Assembly: GCF_001895205.1 (NCBI RefSeq)
Contig: NZ_BDJF01000006.1
Coordinates: forward strand, 321,581-385,580
Length of the DNA stretch: 64,000 nt
Source of the DNA: Vibrio injensis
Lineage (GTDB): Bacteria > Pseudomonadota > Gammaproteobacteria > Enterobacterales > Vibrionaceae
Direction: 5' to 3'
The notes below the pieces were generated by a model. The model was not told the DNA's origin, made no database searches, and worked only from the letters and a program-made list of their open reading frames with translations. A program made the position numbers and the translations under genes. The stretch's first letter is position 1, and each line of letters starts with the position of its first letter. This document shows positions 53,802 through 62,099 of this stretch, piece by piece.

Positions 53802-56800
53802 TTATTGAGTACGACGGCGTAACCAACCAGCCAAGCCGATTAACATCAGTCCAACTAAACCTGTGCTGCCTGCTGAACCACCAGTACCATCATATTCTGG
53901 AATGACGCGATCCGGCTGTAATCCTTGCTGACGAGCAACTTTAATCGGTAAGCTAACCGAGCTTCCTTCAACGGTTTGCAGAGTGACTTTAGGAGCATCT
54001 CCACTACGCGTCACCACTTCTGTTGATTCTTCAATCACTTGACGAGTTAAGTGAACGTGAAGCGTATATTCCCCTGCCGGAATGCCAAACACACTAGCTT
54101 CGATCATTTGTTGGCCGTCTTTGGTTAATATTGGCTGTGGAATACGCGCTAATTGTGGTTCGCGTAAACCGTCAAATGTTAATATTACCGTATCTCCTTT
54201 TTTCGCATCAGCAGGGATCGCTAATGGAATATCGATACGACTATTATTAATCGTCACTACAACTGGCTGATTACCATCACGTTCACCGACTTTATAGTCA
54301 AGGACTAATAACACAGGATCATGATCCGAAGATCGATAATGAGTGATATTCATTCGACCATTATTATCATGATGGAAGTTTTGCCAGTGACTGCCTTTAT
54401 GAGGACGTCCATTATTTTGCTTACTATAGTCATACAGTGGTGATTCAATACTGTTGATACGCCAGTCAATCGCATCAACTAAACGATGACGTAATGATGG
54501 TGAAATCAACGCATGATCAAGTGAACCTAGCTCATCGTTAAATGAGTAACTCCAGCTCTTTGGACGATCAAATTTCTCGTCTTTATAAGGTACGGCATTG
54601 ATATAACCAAAGGTACGATCAATACGAATACCACTTAAATCACTAAACTGTGGACGTTTGCCAATATAAGTATCTTGACCAGCATAAAGCGCTTTACCGG
54701 TTGGGTTAGAGGTTAGCACCAACATCGGATCTTCCATAGCGTAAGAGTTTAAGTCGCCTAAAATCACCTTATCACCTGGAATTTTATCGAGCTGCTTACC
54801 TAATTCATAAGCGGCGGCAACCCGAAAATGCTCACACTGCCCTTGGAAATCAAGGTCTGGTAGGCTATCACCGGGTTTAAAGTTAGGGAAACTTTCCCAT
54901 CCTCGCCAATCATCAATACAGTTCGATCCCTTAGATTTGAAGTGATTAGCCGATACCGTTAAACGCTTACCCGTATTATGAACCATAAAAGTGGCCGTTA
55001 AAGCATCACGTTGCTGAGCTCGACCACTACTAATAGGCCGACCTTGTGAGTCTAGGTACACTTCCCCAGTTTCTGGATTGGTAATTGATGGTGCATTTTG
55101 ATTTGGTAATTCAATGACTTGGCTATCAATCAAGGTCACTTTATTGGGACGATAAATAATAGCGTTGGTAATGGCATCCGTACCAATATGATCATTATGA
55201 TCAAAGACTAAATCGTTATTAGAATCGATGGCAATGAAACTATAGCGATTATGAATCGAATCACGGAAATGACGATGCGTATAGCGATCACGAGTGTATT
55301 TTTTATTGAGCTCATCCACTAATTGAGCAATCGCTGAACGCGTACCAAATCCGTTATTTTCCATTTCTAACAAACCGACGATATCTGCATCCATACGATA
55401 CAAAGCTTCAACTATCTTGGCTTGTTGTAACTCAAACTCTTCCATATCAAAGGCACCACGGTTAGTACCATGGCGGTTTGGATCACCCGTAAAAGGTGAG
55501 TTGAAATAGTTCAATACGTTTTTAGAACCAACAACTAACGGAAAACGACCTTGCTCATGACGTTGATAACGGTATCGATCAATCTGATTTTGATTACCAT
55601 TCTCTGGAATTTTATTCAGATGTAAACTCTGTAACTGCCCATCAATATTAATTTGATATTCTGGATAGTTAGTACGTCGGATATCGTTACGCTTGAAGTT
55701 TTTATTGGTTACTGTGGTATCAGACTCTGGGATCACGAGGCGGTATTCACCACGAGTAAACACCAGCATGCCGGTAATATCCATCACACTGTCATTAACT
55801 AAGATGGCATTACGATTTGGGTTGTCTTTAAATTCAGGGAAATACGGAATCTCGCCATCTGGCGCTTGACGATCACTCTCAACAAAGACACGTCGACGTT
55901 GGTTCTCTTTAGCTTGTTCTTGAGAGGCATCACTACCTGCAACATGCAGTTGGTTTGGCTGCATATTGACACGTTCATAAGCCAACACCATATTTTGTCT
56001 AAACGAACCGAAGTCAAAGCTAAACGTACGAGTGACACGCATATCTTGCGTTCCCTCTTCAAGTGGATTGACATCTTTCGGTAGCTTAATCAGCATTCCT
56101 TCATGGCGCTCAAGAGTACGGCTAAAATCTAAACGACGATCATCACCATCCCCGATATAATCACTGTCATGAACTTGTAGAGGGGTCACTCTTGGAATGT
56201 TTCCAGTACTAATCACATCATAATTAGTAATGAAGTTATTCGGTGTGCCACTAGCTAAAAGACGAGTCATGCCAAAATATTCTTGAACATGCGCTTCAAA
56301 ACAAATTTCTTTACCTATGTCTTCTGGTGACATACTCGCGGTATCCATACGGACAAAAATACCATCCGAACCAGCTCGGTCACCCGCTAATTTATCTTGT
56401 AAATACACACCTCGCCAATCTCCCACACCTTTAGAAAACTGCGCTATCACGCCAGTAATTTTATAAGGTTTAGAGCTCCAAAAACCGCTATCTACATAAG
56501 GCGATGAATCGCCTTCGCCTTGAATCTGACGGATAGTTTTGCTTTCGGCATTGGAGGTATCGCAAACACCAGGCACTGGTGGTGGTTCTGGCAATTCACT
56601 GGCATTTTCACCATATAATGTTCGGTCGCCAAGCCCAACAAATGTGAAAGGCTGGTACTCATGCCAATCTGTTGATCTCCACTCTTGCTGCGGAGCTATA
56701 TCGGGTAATCGATGGAAAGTGCGGCGATATCCCCAACCATTAGTACTATTATTGGTTCCTGGTATCGGTTGAGATAACCCCACAACATCATGAATATTGG

Positions 56801-57215
56801 CTTCTGCGACTGCAGCATCATTAGTTATGATGGTCGCGATGAAAACCTTATCATCCCCATTGAAAGGAAGGTTATGGGTTTTGGTGATGGCTGTTGAGTC
56901 AATGGCGTTTTTCAGATCATTGCTGGCACTTCCATTATAAACGACTAACGCTTGTTTAGGTTGTAGGGTTAATCCATTTAAAACATCGGCCAAGTTAAAT
57001 AGCGGCCCACCCGCATTTGTTGCTCCAACGGTATACAGCGCGGTATTTTCAAAAGTGTGAGCCGTCGTTTCACTGGTATTAAGAATTTCAATCGCTTTAT
57101 CATTGCCCATTCCCATCACATAACGAGAAATCACAATATCATTAATATCTGCCCAAGCGGATGCACTCAGCGTCAACGCAATAGAGGCAGTTAAAGTTTT
57201 TAATTGGGTATTCAT
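53802..57215 (-). CDS. Large secreted nuclease, ExeM/Xds type, with GlyGly-CTERM
   Basis: 1137 residues. A signal peptide (to about 22, SASAWA) is followed by a lamin-tail-like domain (about 23-170), an OB-like region (240-350) and an endonuclease/exonuclease/phosphatase domain at about 590-970 with LLEMENNGFG, LGDLNSYAMEDP near 823 and SSDHDPVL near 961. The C-terminus is GGSAGSTG, a hydrophobic stretch and RRR: a GlyGly-CTERM tail cut by rhombosortase before release by type II secretion. Vibrio Xds and Shewanella ExeM, of the same build, degrade extracellular DNA for phosphate and nucleosides and loosen biofilms. It follows the porin gene by 24 bp. Confidence 0.92.
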   Translation of the reverse strand: MNTQLKTLTASIALTLSASAWADINDIVISRYVMGMGNDKAIEILNTSETTAHTFENTALYTVGATNAGGPLFNLADVLNGLTLQPKQALVVYNGSASNDLKNAIDSTAITKTHNLPFNGDDKVFIATIITNDAAVAEANIHDVVGLSQPIPGTNNSTNGWGYRRTFHRLPDIAPQQEWRSTDWHEYQPFTFVGLGDRTLYGENASELPEPPPVPGVCDTSNAESKTIRQIQGEGDSSPYVDSGFWSSKPYKITGVIAQFSKGVGDWRGVYLQDKLAGDRAGSDGIFVRMDTASMSPEDIGKEICFEAHVQEYFGMTRLLASGTPNNFITNYDVISTGNIPRVTPLQVHDSDYIGDGDDRRLDFSRTLERHEGMLIKLPKDVNPLEEGTQDMRVTRTFSFDFGSFRQNMVLAYERVNMQPNQLHVAGSDASQEQAKENQRRRVFVESDRQAPDGEIPYFPEFKDNPNRNAILVNDSVMDITGMLVFTRGEYRLVIPESDTTVTNKNFKRNDIRRTNYPEYQINIDGQLQSLHLNKIPENGNQNQIDRYRYQRHEQGRFPLVVGSKNVLNYFNSPFTGDPNRHGTNRGAFDMEEFELQQAKIVEALYRMDADIVGLLEMENNGFGTRSAIAQLVDELNKKYTRDRYTHRHFRDSIHNRYSFIAIDSNNDLVFDHNDHIGTDAITNAIIYRPNKVTLIDSQVIELPNQNAPSITNPETGEVYLDSQGRPISSGRAQQRDALTATFMVHNTGKRLTVSANHFKSKGSNCIDDWRGWESFPNFKPGDSLPDLDFQGQCEHFRVAAAYELGKQLDKIPGDKVILGDLNSYAMEDPMLVLTSNPTGKALYAGQDTYIGKRPQFSDLSGIRIDRTFGYINAVPYKDEKFDRPKSWSYSFNDELGSLDHALISPSLRHRLVDAIDWRINSIESPLYDYSKQNNGRPHKGSHWQNFHHDNNGRMNITHYRSSDHDPVLLVLDYKVGERDGNQPVVVTINNSRIDIPLAIPADAKKGDTVILTFDGLREPQLARIPQPILTKDGQQMIEASVFGIPAGEYTLHVHLTRQVIEESTEVVTRSGDAPKVTLQTVEGSSVSLPIKVARQQGLQPDRVIPEYDGTGGSAGSTGLVGLMLIGLAGWLRRRTQ

Positions 57216-57239
57216 ATTCTTTGCTGTCCTTGCTGAAGA

Positions 57240-58343
57240 CTAGAAAAAGATTCTGGCTTTGGCGTAGCTCTCATAATGAGCCTCACCAATATTGGCTTCT
57301 AACTCAATCACGGCTGAGCGTGATGGTTTGTAACGAACGCCCACCGTTTGCCAAGTGCGGCTCGCGCCCCAGCTATCCCAACGATCTTGATGTTCATCCC
57401 AGTACTGATCAAACTTATCCCAGCTTTGATACTTTTCGTAGTTGACCGAACCAATCAGATCCCATTGTGGAGTCAAGCTATACTGAACGGAGATTAAACC
57501 GCCTTGGTTTTTAAGCTGCTCATAGTTGTTAAACTGATACACAGCAGGCTTATCACCAACAGCTTCTTTAATTAATGTACGTCGCTGAGCTTCATCTTGA
57601 TATTCAATAAAACCATTGACGCCGAGCAGGATATTGTCTGATAAGGCATAGCGAAGGCCGATACCGTAGAGAGTTTTCTCCCCCAAACGAGATTCACCAC
57701 CAGAGCCATTACGCTTTTCTGCACCTAAAACAATAGAAAGTGGGTCTGAGAAATAGCCCACATAGCCGTTAACTAAGTTGCCTAACGCCGCCCCAGATGA
57801 ACTTTCAGCTCGGTAGCTGTAAGAAAGGCCAACGCGAATCAAATCAAAATAATGCCCTTCATATTTAATCGTCCGTGATTGATCCCCCGCTTCTTGAGTT
57901 TCAACGCCGCCTTCAATGGTTAAGTCACCAAACGCATCGTAATCATCAAAAGCGGTATCATTAAGACCAATTTCAATATTATGCTGAGGAGATAGGCGGT
58001 AACCTAGCCAAGCTTTATCAACCTCTGTGACCATATCACCACTACCATTGGGCCAATTTTCACGCACATAATCGATCTCTAAACGATAATGAATTCCAGA
58101 TACTTGTCCCTTGGCACCTAACGTTGCCAACGTATCATCAATAAACGATTCATCACCATTAAACTGATTAAACTTAGCTTTATTACCAAAATATCCACCA
58201 ACACCAACTTCTCCAAACACATCCATATAATCACCATTATCGGCGCTATAAATTCGAGCGGCGTGGCTCGTTGCCGATAATGCTAAAAACACGGCGGACA
58301 GCGCTAAAGGCAACGCTGATTTTCGAGAATGTATTACTCGCAT
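57240..58343 (-). CDS. Outer-membrane porin, Gram-negative porin family
   Basis: 367 residues from the ATG at 58343, which has AAGGA upstream. The signal peptide ends at SHA and the mature protein is rich in alternating strands. The last residue is Phe (ARIFF), the usual barrel signal. Its specificity cannot be read from the sequence. The close spacing to the nuclease gene suggests it passes nucleotides or phosphate set free by that enzyme. Confidence 0.88.
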   Translation of the reverse strand: MRVIHSRKSALPLALSAVFLALSATSHAARIYSADNGDYMDVFGEVGVGGYFGNKAKFNQFNGDESFIDDTLATLGAKGQVSGIHYRLEIDYVRENWPNGSGDMVTEVDKAWLGYRLSPQHNIEIGLNDTAFDDYDAFGDLTIEGGVETQEAGDQSRTIKYEGHYFDLIRVGLSYSYRAESSSGAALGNLVNGYVGYFSDPLSIVLGAEKRNGSGGESRLGEKTLYGIGLRYALSDNILLGVNGFIEYQDEAQRRTLIKEAVGDKPAVYQFNNYEQLKNQGGLISVQYSLTPQWDLIGSVNYEKYQSWDKFDQYWDEHQDRWDSWGASRTWQTVGVRYKPSRSAVIELEANIGEAHYESYAKARIFF

Positions 58344-58690
58344 GCCATTTTCCTTGCTATAAGTCATCTTGATTGCTTAACGTGAGATTAATCACAACAG
58401 CTTGTAATATTAACTCAATCAATGTTTTGGTTTTGTGACAACAAACACGATAGAGTAAAAACTCAAGTTGCAAATAAATAATTGACAAAAAATAAACCAA
58501 TAAAATACATGTGGTTAAAATGCTATTCTCATCATTAACGCTAAAGAACACTTAACAAAGATTTGAATCCGCTCTCATAACCAAGCGATTTCGTGACTAT
58601 TGGCAAACGTTTGCCATTGATTAGATTGGTTTTTATCAAGAAAAAATCAAAAAAGAGAGATTGCTTCAATAAACAACATGAAGTGCAAAT
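58344..58690. other. Regulatory gap upstream of the porin-nuclease operon
   Basis: About 350 bp without a gene. It holds a LacI/PurR-type palindrome (58602-58615) and a weak TTGTCAC half-site near 58435 on the minus strand that could be part of a poor Pho box. Confidence 0.5.
58602..58615. promoter_or_regulatory. Perfect PurR/LacI-type operator palindrome
   Basis: GGCAAACGTTTGCC is a perfect 14-bp palindrome whose core GCAAACGTTTGC is identical to the heart of the PurR box. It lies about 260 bp upstream of the porin start, in the only gap that can hold this operon's promoter. Other LacI-family regulators (CytR, RbsR) could also use it. Confidence 0.6.
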
Positions 58691-58694
58691 AAAA

Positions 58695-58720
58695 AGCCCA
58701 TAGGTATAAACCTATGGGCT
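58695..58720 (-). terminator. Terminator of the sigma/anti-sigma operon
   Basis: AGCCCATAGGT (58695-58705) pairs with ACCTATGGGCT (58710-58720). On the minus strand T-rich sequence follows. Confidence 0.88.
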
Positions 58721-58755
58721 GAAACATGAAGGGTCGACGCTAACAAATCGCTCGT

Positions 58756-59424
58756 TTAGGGATACATGCCTTTGCCAAATAAATTAAACACTCGCGCGAC
58801 ACCTTGAGTGAAGATCATCGGCTCAGTGAGGATGGCTAAACATAAGCAATCTTGCCCAGCATCGGTTCGTGGGGCATGGCAAATAGAAGCGTCACGTTGG
58901 ATAAAATCGCCGACCTCATAATGCCCCCCTTCATCACGGAAACCACCATGCAAAACCAAAGTAGATTCGATGCCCTTGTGGGTGTGTTGTGGCACACTCA
59001 CCGCTTGATTGATATACATGAGGCTCATCCGCACCTTATCTTCGCTGTGCAAAGGAAGCGAGTAAACCTTACCACCAAAATTTCGCCATTTAGTGTCAGC
59101 AGGGATCAAACGTCGTAGAGCCGTAGGAATCGCAATCACTTTGCCATTAACCTTAATGGTCACCGGTAAAGACTCAGAGACCAATACTGGCGCACTTGGC
59201 ACTGGGGTTGTAATAATCTCTGCCAGCATGCCACTCCAATCATCACTGGATAACTCTTGCTCTAGCGCAATCAGTTGCTCACCCTGCTGATCTTCAAATT
59301 TTTTAACCACCTGACGACAGTGAGCACACTGCTCAAGGTGTGTCGCTAAAGCGATCCCATGACAAGCATCAACATTGCCTTGGGCATACGCTTCAAGTAA
59401 TGATAATTCGGGATGATAACTCAT
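58756..59424 (-). CDS. chrR: Zinc-dependent anti-sigma factor of the ChrR type
   Basis: 222 residues. The N-terminal anti-sigma domain has His4, His29, Cys33 and Cys36, the same H-x24-H-x3-C-x2-C pattern as Rhodobacter ChrR. The C-terminal cupin domain has HTHKGIE with the metal ligands. In ECF11 systems such proteins hold the sigma factor until singlet oxygen or related stress arises. The start overlaps the end of the sigma gene by 4 bp. Confidence 0.93.
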   Translation of the reverse strand: MSYHPELSLLEAYAQGNVDACHGIALATHLEQCAHCRQVVKKFEDQQGEQLIALEQELSSDDWSGMLAEIITTPVPSAPVLVSESLPVTIKVNGKVIAIPTALRRLIPADTKWRNFGGKVYSLPLHSEDKVRMSLMYINQAVSVPQHTHKGIESTLVLHGGFRDEGGHYEVGDFIQRDASICHAPRTDAGQDCLCLAILTEPMIFTQGVARVFNLFGKGMYP

Positions 59425-60005
59425 AACGGCTCCGCATCGATCGAGGTTCTTAGTTTTTCTACAGCTAACCGTAGACGTGATTTGACAGTCCCAAGAGGAA
59501 TATCAAACATTTCCGCGACTTGTTGGTGCGGTAAATCTTCCAAATAAACAGCTCTTACGACTTTTTGCTGTGACTCTGGCAGTAAATCGAGAAACTTAAC
59601 CACCTGCTCTTTCAGTCTTTCATGCTCTGGTGAATAGTGGTCAATTAAATCTGGTGGACAGTAATCCGTCGGCCAAATGTCATCAGCAAGTACATGTAGC
59701 TCCCTGCCTTTTTGCTTACGCATTAAGTCGTAGCAGAGATTACGAGCTATCGTGTAGATCCAGGTAGACAGTGAGCTTTTCTGGCTATCAAACAAATGCG
59801 ATTTTTGCCATAACGCCGCCATGGTCTCTTGAACAATTTCCATCGCAACCTGCTCATTGCCTAACTGCTTAATCACAAACTGCTTTAGACGAGGAGAAAA
59901 AAAGTGGAAAACCACACCAAAAGCGGCTTTATCCTGTTGCTGCACCTTTTCCATACAATCCGCCCAATCATCACGGGTAAAGGTTTGTGGATTTTGACTC
60001 GTCAT
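59421..60005 (-). CDS. ECF sigma factor of the ECF11 (RpoE-ChrR) group
   Basis: 194 residues with sigma region 2 (YTIARNLCYDLMRKQKG) and region 4 (LPHQQVAEMFDIPLGTVKSRLRLAVEKL). Pairing with a ChrR-type gene assigns it to ECF11. It is autoregulated by a promoter of the expected sequence 55 bp upstream. It is not the envelope-stress RpoE, which goes with rseA. Confidence 0.93.
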   Translation of the reverse strand: MTSQNPQTFTRDDWADCMEKVQQQDKAAFGVVFHFFSPRLKQFVIKQLGNEQVAMEIVQETMAALWQKSHLFDSQKSSLSTWIYTIARNLCYDLMRKQKGRELHVLADDIWPTDYCPPDLIDHYSPEHERLKEQVVKFLDLLPESQQKVVRAVYLEDLPHQQVAEMFDIPLGTVKSRLRLAVEKLRTSIDAEPL

Positions 60006-60059
60006 AGGATACCTGTCCTTGCAAAACCTTGGCTTGAGATGTCTCCCCCAATAATAGAT

Positions 60060-60087
60060 GCTACGTAAGAGAAACTATCGTGGATCA
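60060..60087 (-). promoter_or_regulatory. ECF11-type promoter of the sigma operon
   Basis: On the minus strand TGATCC (60087-60082) is followed after 16 bp by CGTAGC (60065-60060). This fits the TGATCC/CGTA pattern of ECF11 promoters, so the sigma factor probably activates its own operon. Confidence 0.65.
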
Positions 60088-60207
60088 CTTACTGGCAATA
60101 GGAAGATTTCAATACCTAGAGAAAGATTGATTATATACCCAAATGACTGAAACGGGCAGATAAGCCAACGTTCGAACAGATATAATCACTCGGTTTCGAC
60201 TTTCTCA

Positions 60208-60804
60208 CTACCGCCCTTCGCCAGAACAATCGTTATAAATTTCAATCTTTTGTGTAAGAAAAGATAAGGCAGGATGGCAGTTGTCGTGATCCACTAGACC
60301 TTCCCATTGAGTTTTCGACAGCGGTAAAATCTCTAACCAGCGCTGGGCTACCCAACTGGCATCATCAAAAAATCGATGTGAATAAAGTTGCCCCACTTGC
60401 GGAAACTGTTGATAAATTTGCTGTAACTGCTCACTCAACAATAGATGCTGCTCAGATAGCGGGGCCGTCGGCCAATTGGTTAACCAACGAACCGTCGCTT
60501 TGCGTAATCCATCCGACTCACTACGTACTTGTTCAATAAAAAAACGCTTAGTGCCAACAACGGTGATCCCTAATAAACCATCGTCTAAGGTTTCAAAATC
60601 GACAATTTTAACCCAAGTACCGAGGTACGAAAGCTGGTGACGTTTGGCGGCAGATTTATTATCCAATAAACAGACACCAAACCCGCTATTGGCTTTGCTG
60701 CATTCCGCAATCATTCGTTTGTATCTAGGTTCAAAAATGCGCAACTTCATTTTACCTTCCGGCAATACGATCGAACTTAACGGAAAAAGCATAATTTCTT
60801 GCAT
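60208..60804 (-). CDS. LON-domain (peptidase S16 N-terminal type) protein
   Basis: 198-residue protein consisting only of the substrate-binding LON domain: FPLSSIVLPEGKMKLRIFEPRYKRMI and FGVCLLD near the start. No ATPase or protease part is present, so it is not a truncated Lon protease but one of the small stand-alone forms of unknown role. It could be read from its own promoter; it lies upstream of the sigma operon on the same strand. Confidence 0.9.
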   Translation of the reverse strand: MQEIMLFPLSSIVLPEGKMKLRIFEPRYKRMIAECSKANSGFGVCLLDNKSAAKRHQLSYLGTWVKIVDFETLDDGLLGITVVGTKRFFIEQVRSESDGLRKATVRWLTNWPTAPLSEQHLLLSEQLQQIYQQFPQVGQLYSHRFFDDASWVAQRWLEILPLSKTQWEGLVDHDNCHPALSFLTQKIEIYNDCSGEGR

Positions 60805-61129
60805 TATTCCTCCCTCTATTGTTACTGATGCTTCTCCTGTTTACGAAACAGACAGCCAAGGGATCACTTACCGATTTTGTTGCTTTTGTGAATGGTTTAA
60901 AAAATATAACCAAAGGCAATAATAAGACTTACACCTCAATAAAAATGCAAACCAATGTAACAAGAATGATTTGATGAATAAAAATAAAATAGTGTGATGA
61001 ATATCAACATAAACAATTAGTTTTGCACTCTCTATCACTTTTAATTGAGAAATTTGTCGCTATTATGCTCGGCAATTAGCAAGGACAACATTCAGCCTTG
61101 TAAGTTCACTCAACAAAGAGAGTTCCCCT
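60805..61129. other. Divergent gap before ompK with a CRP-like site
   Basis: No gene fits in this 325 bp. TGTGATGAATATCAACA (60993-61009) has a perfect left half and a poor right half of a CRP site, which would suit a nucleoside channel gene. The remainder is AT-rich. Confidence 0.4.
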
Positions 61130-61936
61130 ATGCGTAAATCACTTTTAGCTCTTGGCCTCATGGCTGCTACTTCTGCTCCTGTTATCGCGGCTGATTATTC
61201 TGACGGCGATATCCATAAAAACGATTATAAATGGATGCAGTTTAACTTGATGGGTGCATTCAACGAACTACCAGGTAAATCGAGCCACGATTACTTAGAG
61301 ATGGAATTTGGCGGTCGCTCTGGCATTTTTGACCTGTATGGTTATGTCGACGTATTCAATTTGACCAGTAATCCAAGTAGCGACAAAGCTGATAAGCAAG
61401 CAAAAATATTTATGAAGTTTGCGCCGCGTATGTCTCTTGACGCATTAACCGGTAAAGATCTCTCTTTTGGTCCAGTACAAGAGCTATACGTAGCGAGCGA
61501 AATTACTTGGGATGGAGTTAATACAACAGACACTACATTTGGTGTCAACCAACAAAAAATCGGTTTAGGCTCAGATGTAATGGTGCCATGGTTAGGAAAA
61601 GTTGGATTAAATATATATGGTAATTATGATTCTAATCATAAGGATTGGAATGGTTTCCAAATTTCAACTAACTGGTTTAAACCTTTCTACTTTTTTGACA
61701 ATGGCTCATTTGTCTCTTACCAAGGTTACATCGATTACCAATTTGGCATGAAAGATGAGTACAGCGCAGAAAGCAGCGGTGGCGCGATGTTTAACGGCAT
61801 CTACTGGCATTCCGATCGCTTCGCGGTTGGTTACGGCCTAAAAGGCTATAAAACTATTTATGGACTTGAAGATGGCGGCTTTGCGGGTAAAACGACTGGC
61901 GTTAGCCACTACGTAGCCGTCACCTACAAATTCTAA
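61130..61936 (+). CDS. ompK: Outer-membrane protein OmpK, Tsx nucleoside-channel family
   Basis: 268 residues with a signal peptide (APVIA, then ADYSDGDIHKND). The mature sequence, with KWMQFNLMGAFNELPGK, FGGRSGIFDLYGYVDVF and SFGPVQELYV, is typical of Vibrio OmpK, known as the receptor of phage KVP40 and related to the nucleoside channel Tsx. It ends in Phe. AGAGAG precedes the ATG. Confidence 0.95.
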   Translation: MRKSLLALGLMAATSAPVIAADYSDGDIHKNDYKWMQFNLMGAFNELPGKSSHDYLEMEFGGRSGIFDLYGYVDVFNLTSNPSSDKADKQAKIFMKFAPRMSLDALTGKDLSFGPVQELYVASEITWDGVNTTDTTFGVNQQKIGLGSDVMVPWLGKVGLNIYGNYDSNHKDWNGFQISTNWFKPFYFFDNGSFVSYQGYIDYQFGMKDEYSAESSGGAMFNGIYWHSDRFAVGYGLKGYKTIYGLEDGGFAGKTTGVSHYVAVTYKF

Positions 61937-61960
61937 TCATTTATTATTCAATACCATGTA

Positions 61961-61987
61961 AGGGAGAAGCTTTTGCTTCTCCCTTTT
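61961..61987 (+). terminator. Terminator of ompK
   Basis: AGGGAGAAGC (61961-61970), a TTTT loop and GCTTCTCCCT (61975-61984), followed by T-rich sequence. Confidence 0.9.
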
Positions 61988-62036
61988 TTATTGAGTCATA
62001 CTGATTTCTTTGACAGTATCGAGTAAAAATGAAAAA

Positions 62037-62060
62037 GCGGTTCTTCATCTAAAGAACCGC
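62037..62060 (-). terminator. Terminator of the 5'-nucleotidase gene
   Basis: GCGGTTCTT (62037-62045) pairs with AAGAACCGC (62052-62060). A T-run follows on the minus strand. Confidence 0.88.
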
Positions 62061-62099
62061 CTTAATAATCACAAATGTTTGCTTAACCCAAGATAACGA

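Noticed and set aside
59421..60005. Identification of the sigma factor as the envelope-stress RpoE
   Set aside because: The partner is a zinc/cupin ChrR protein, not RseA/RseB, and the promoter has the ECF11 pattern.
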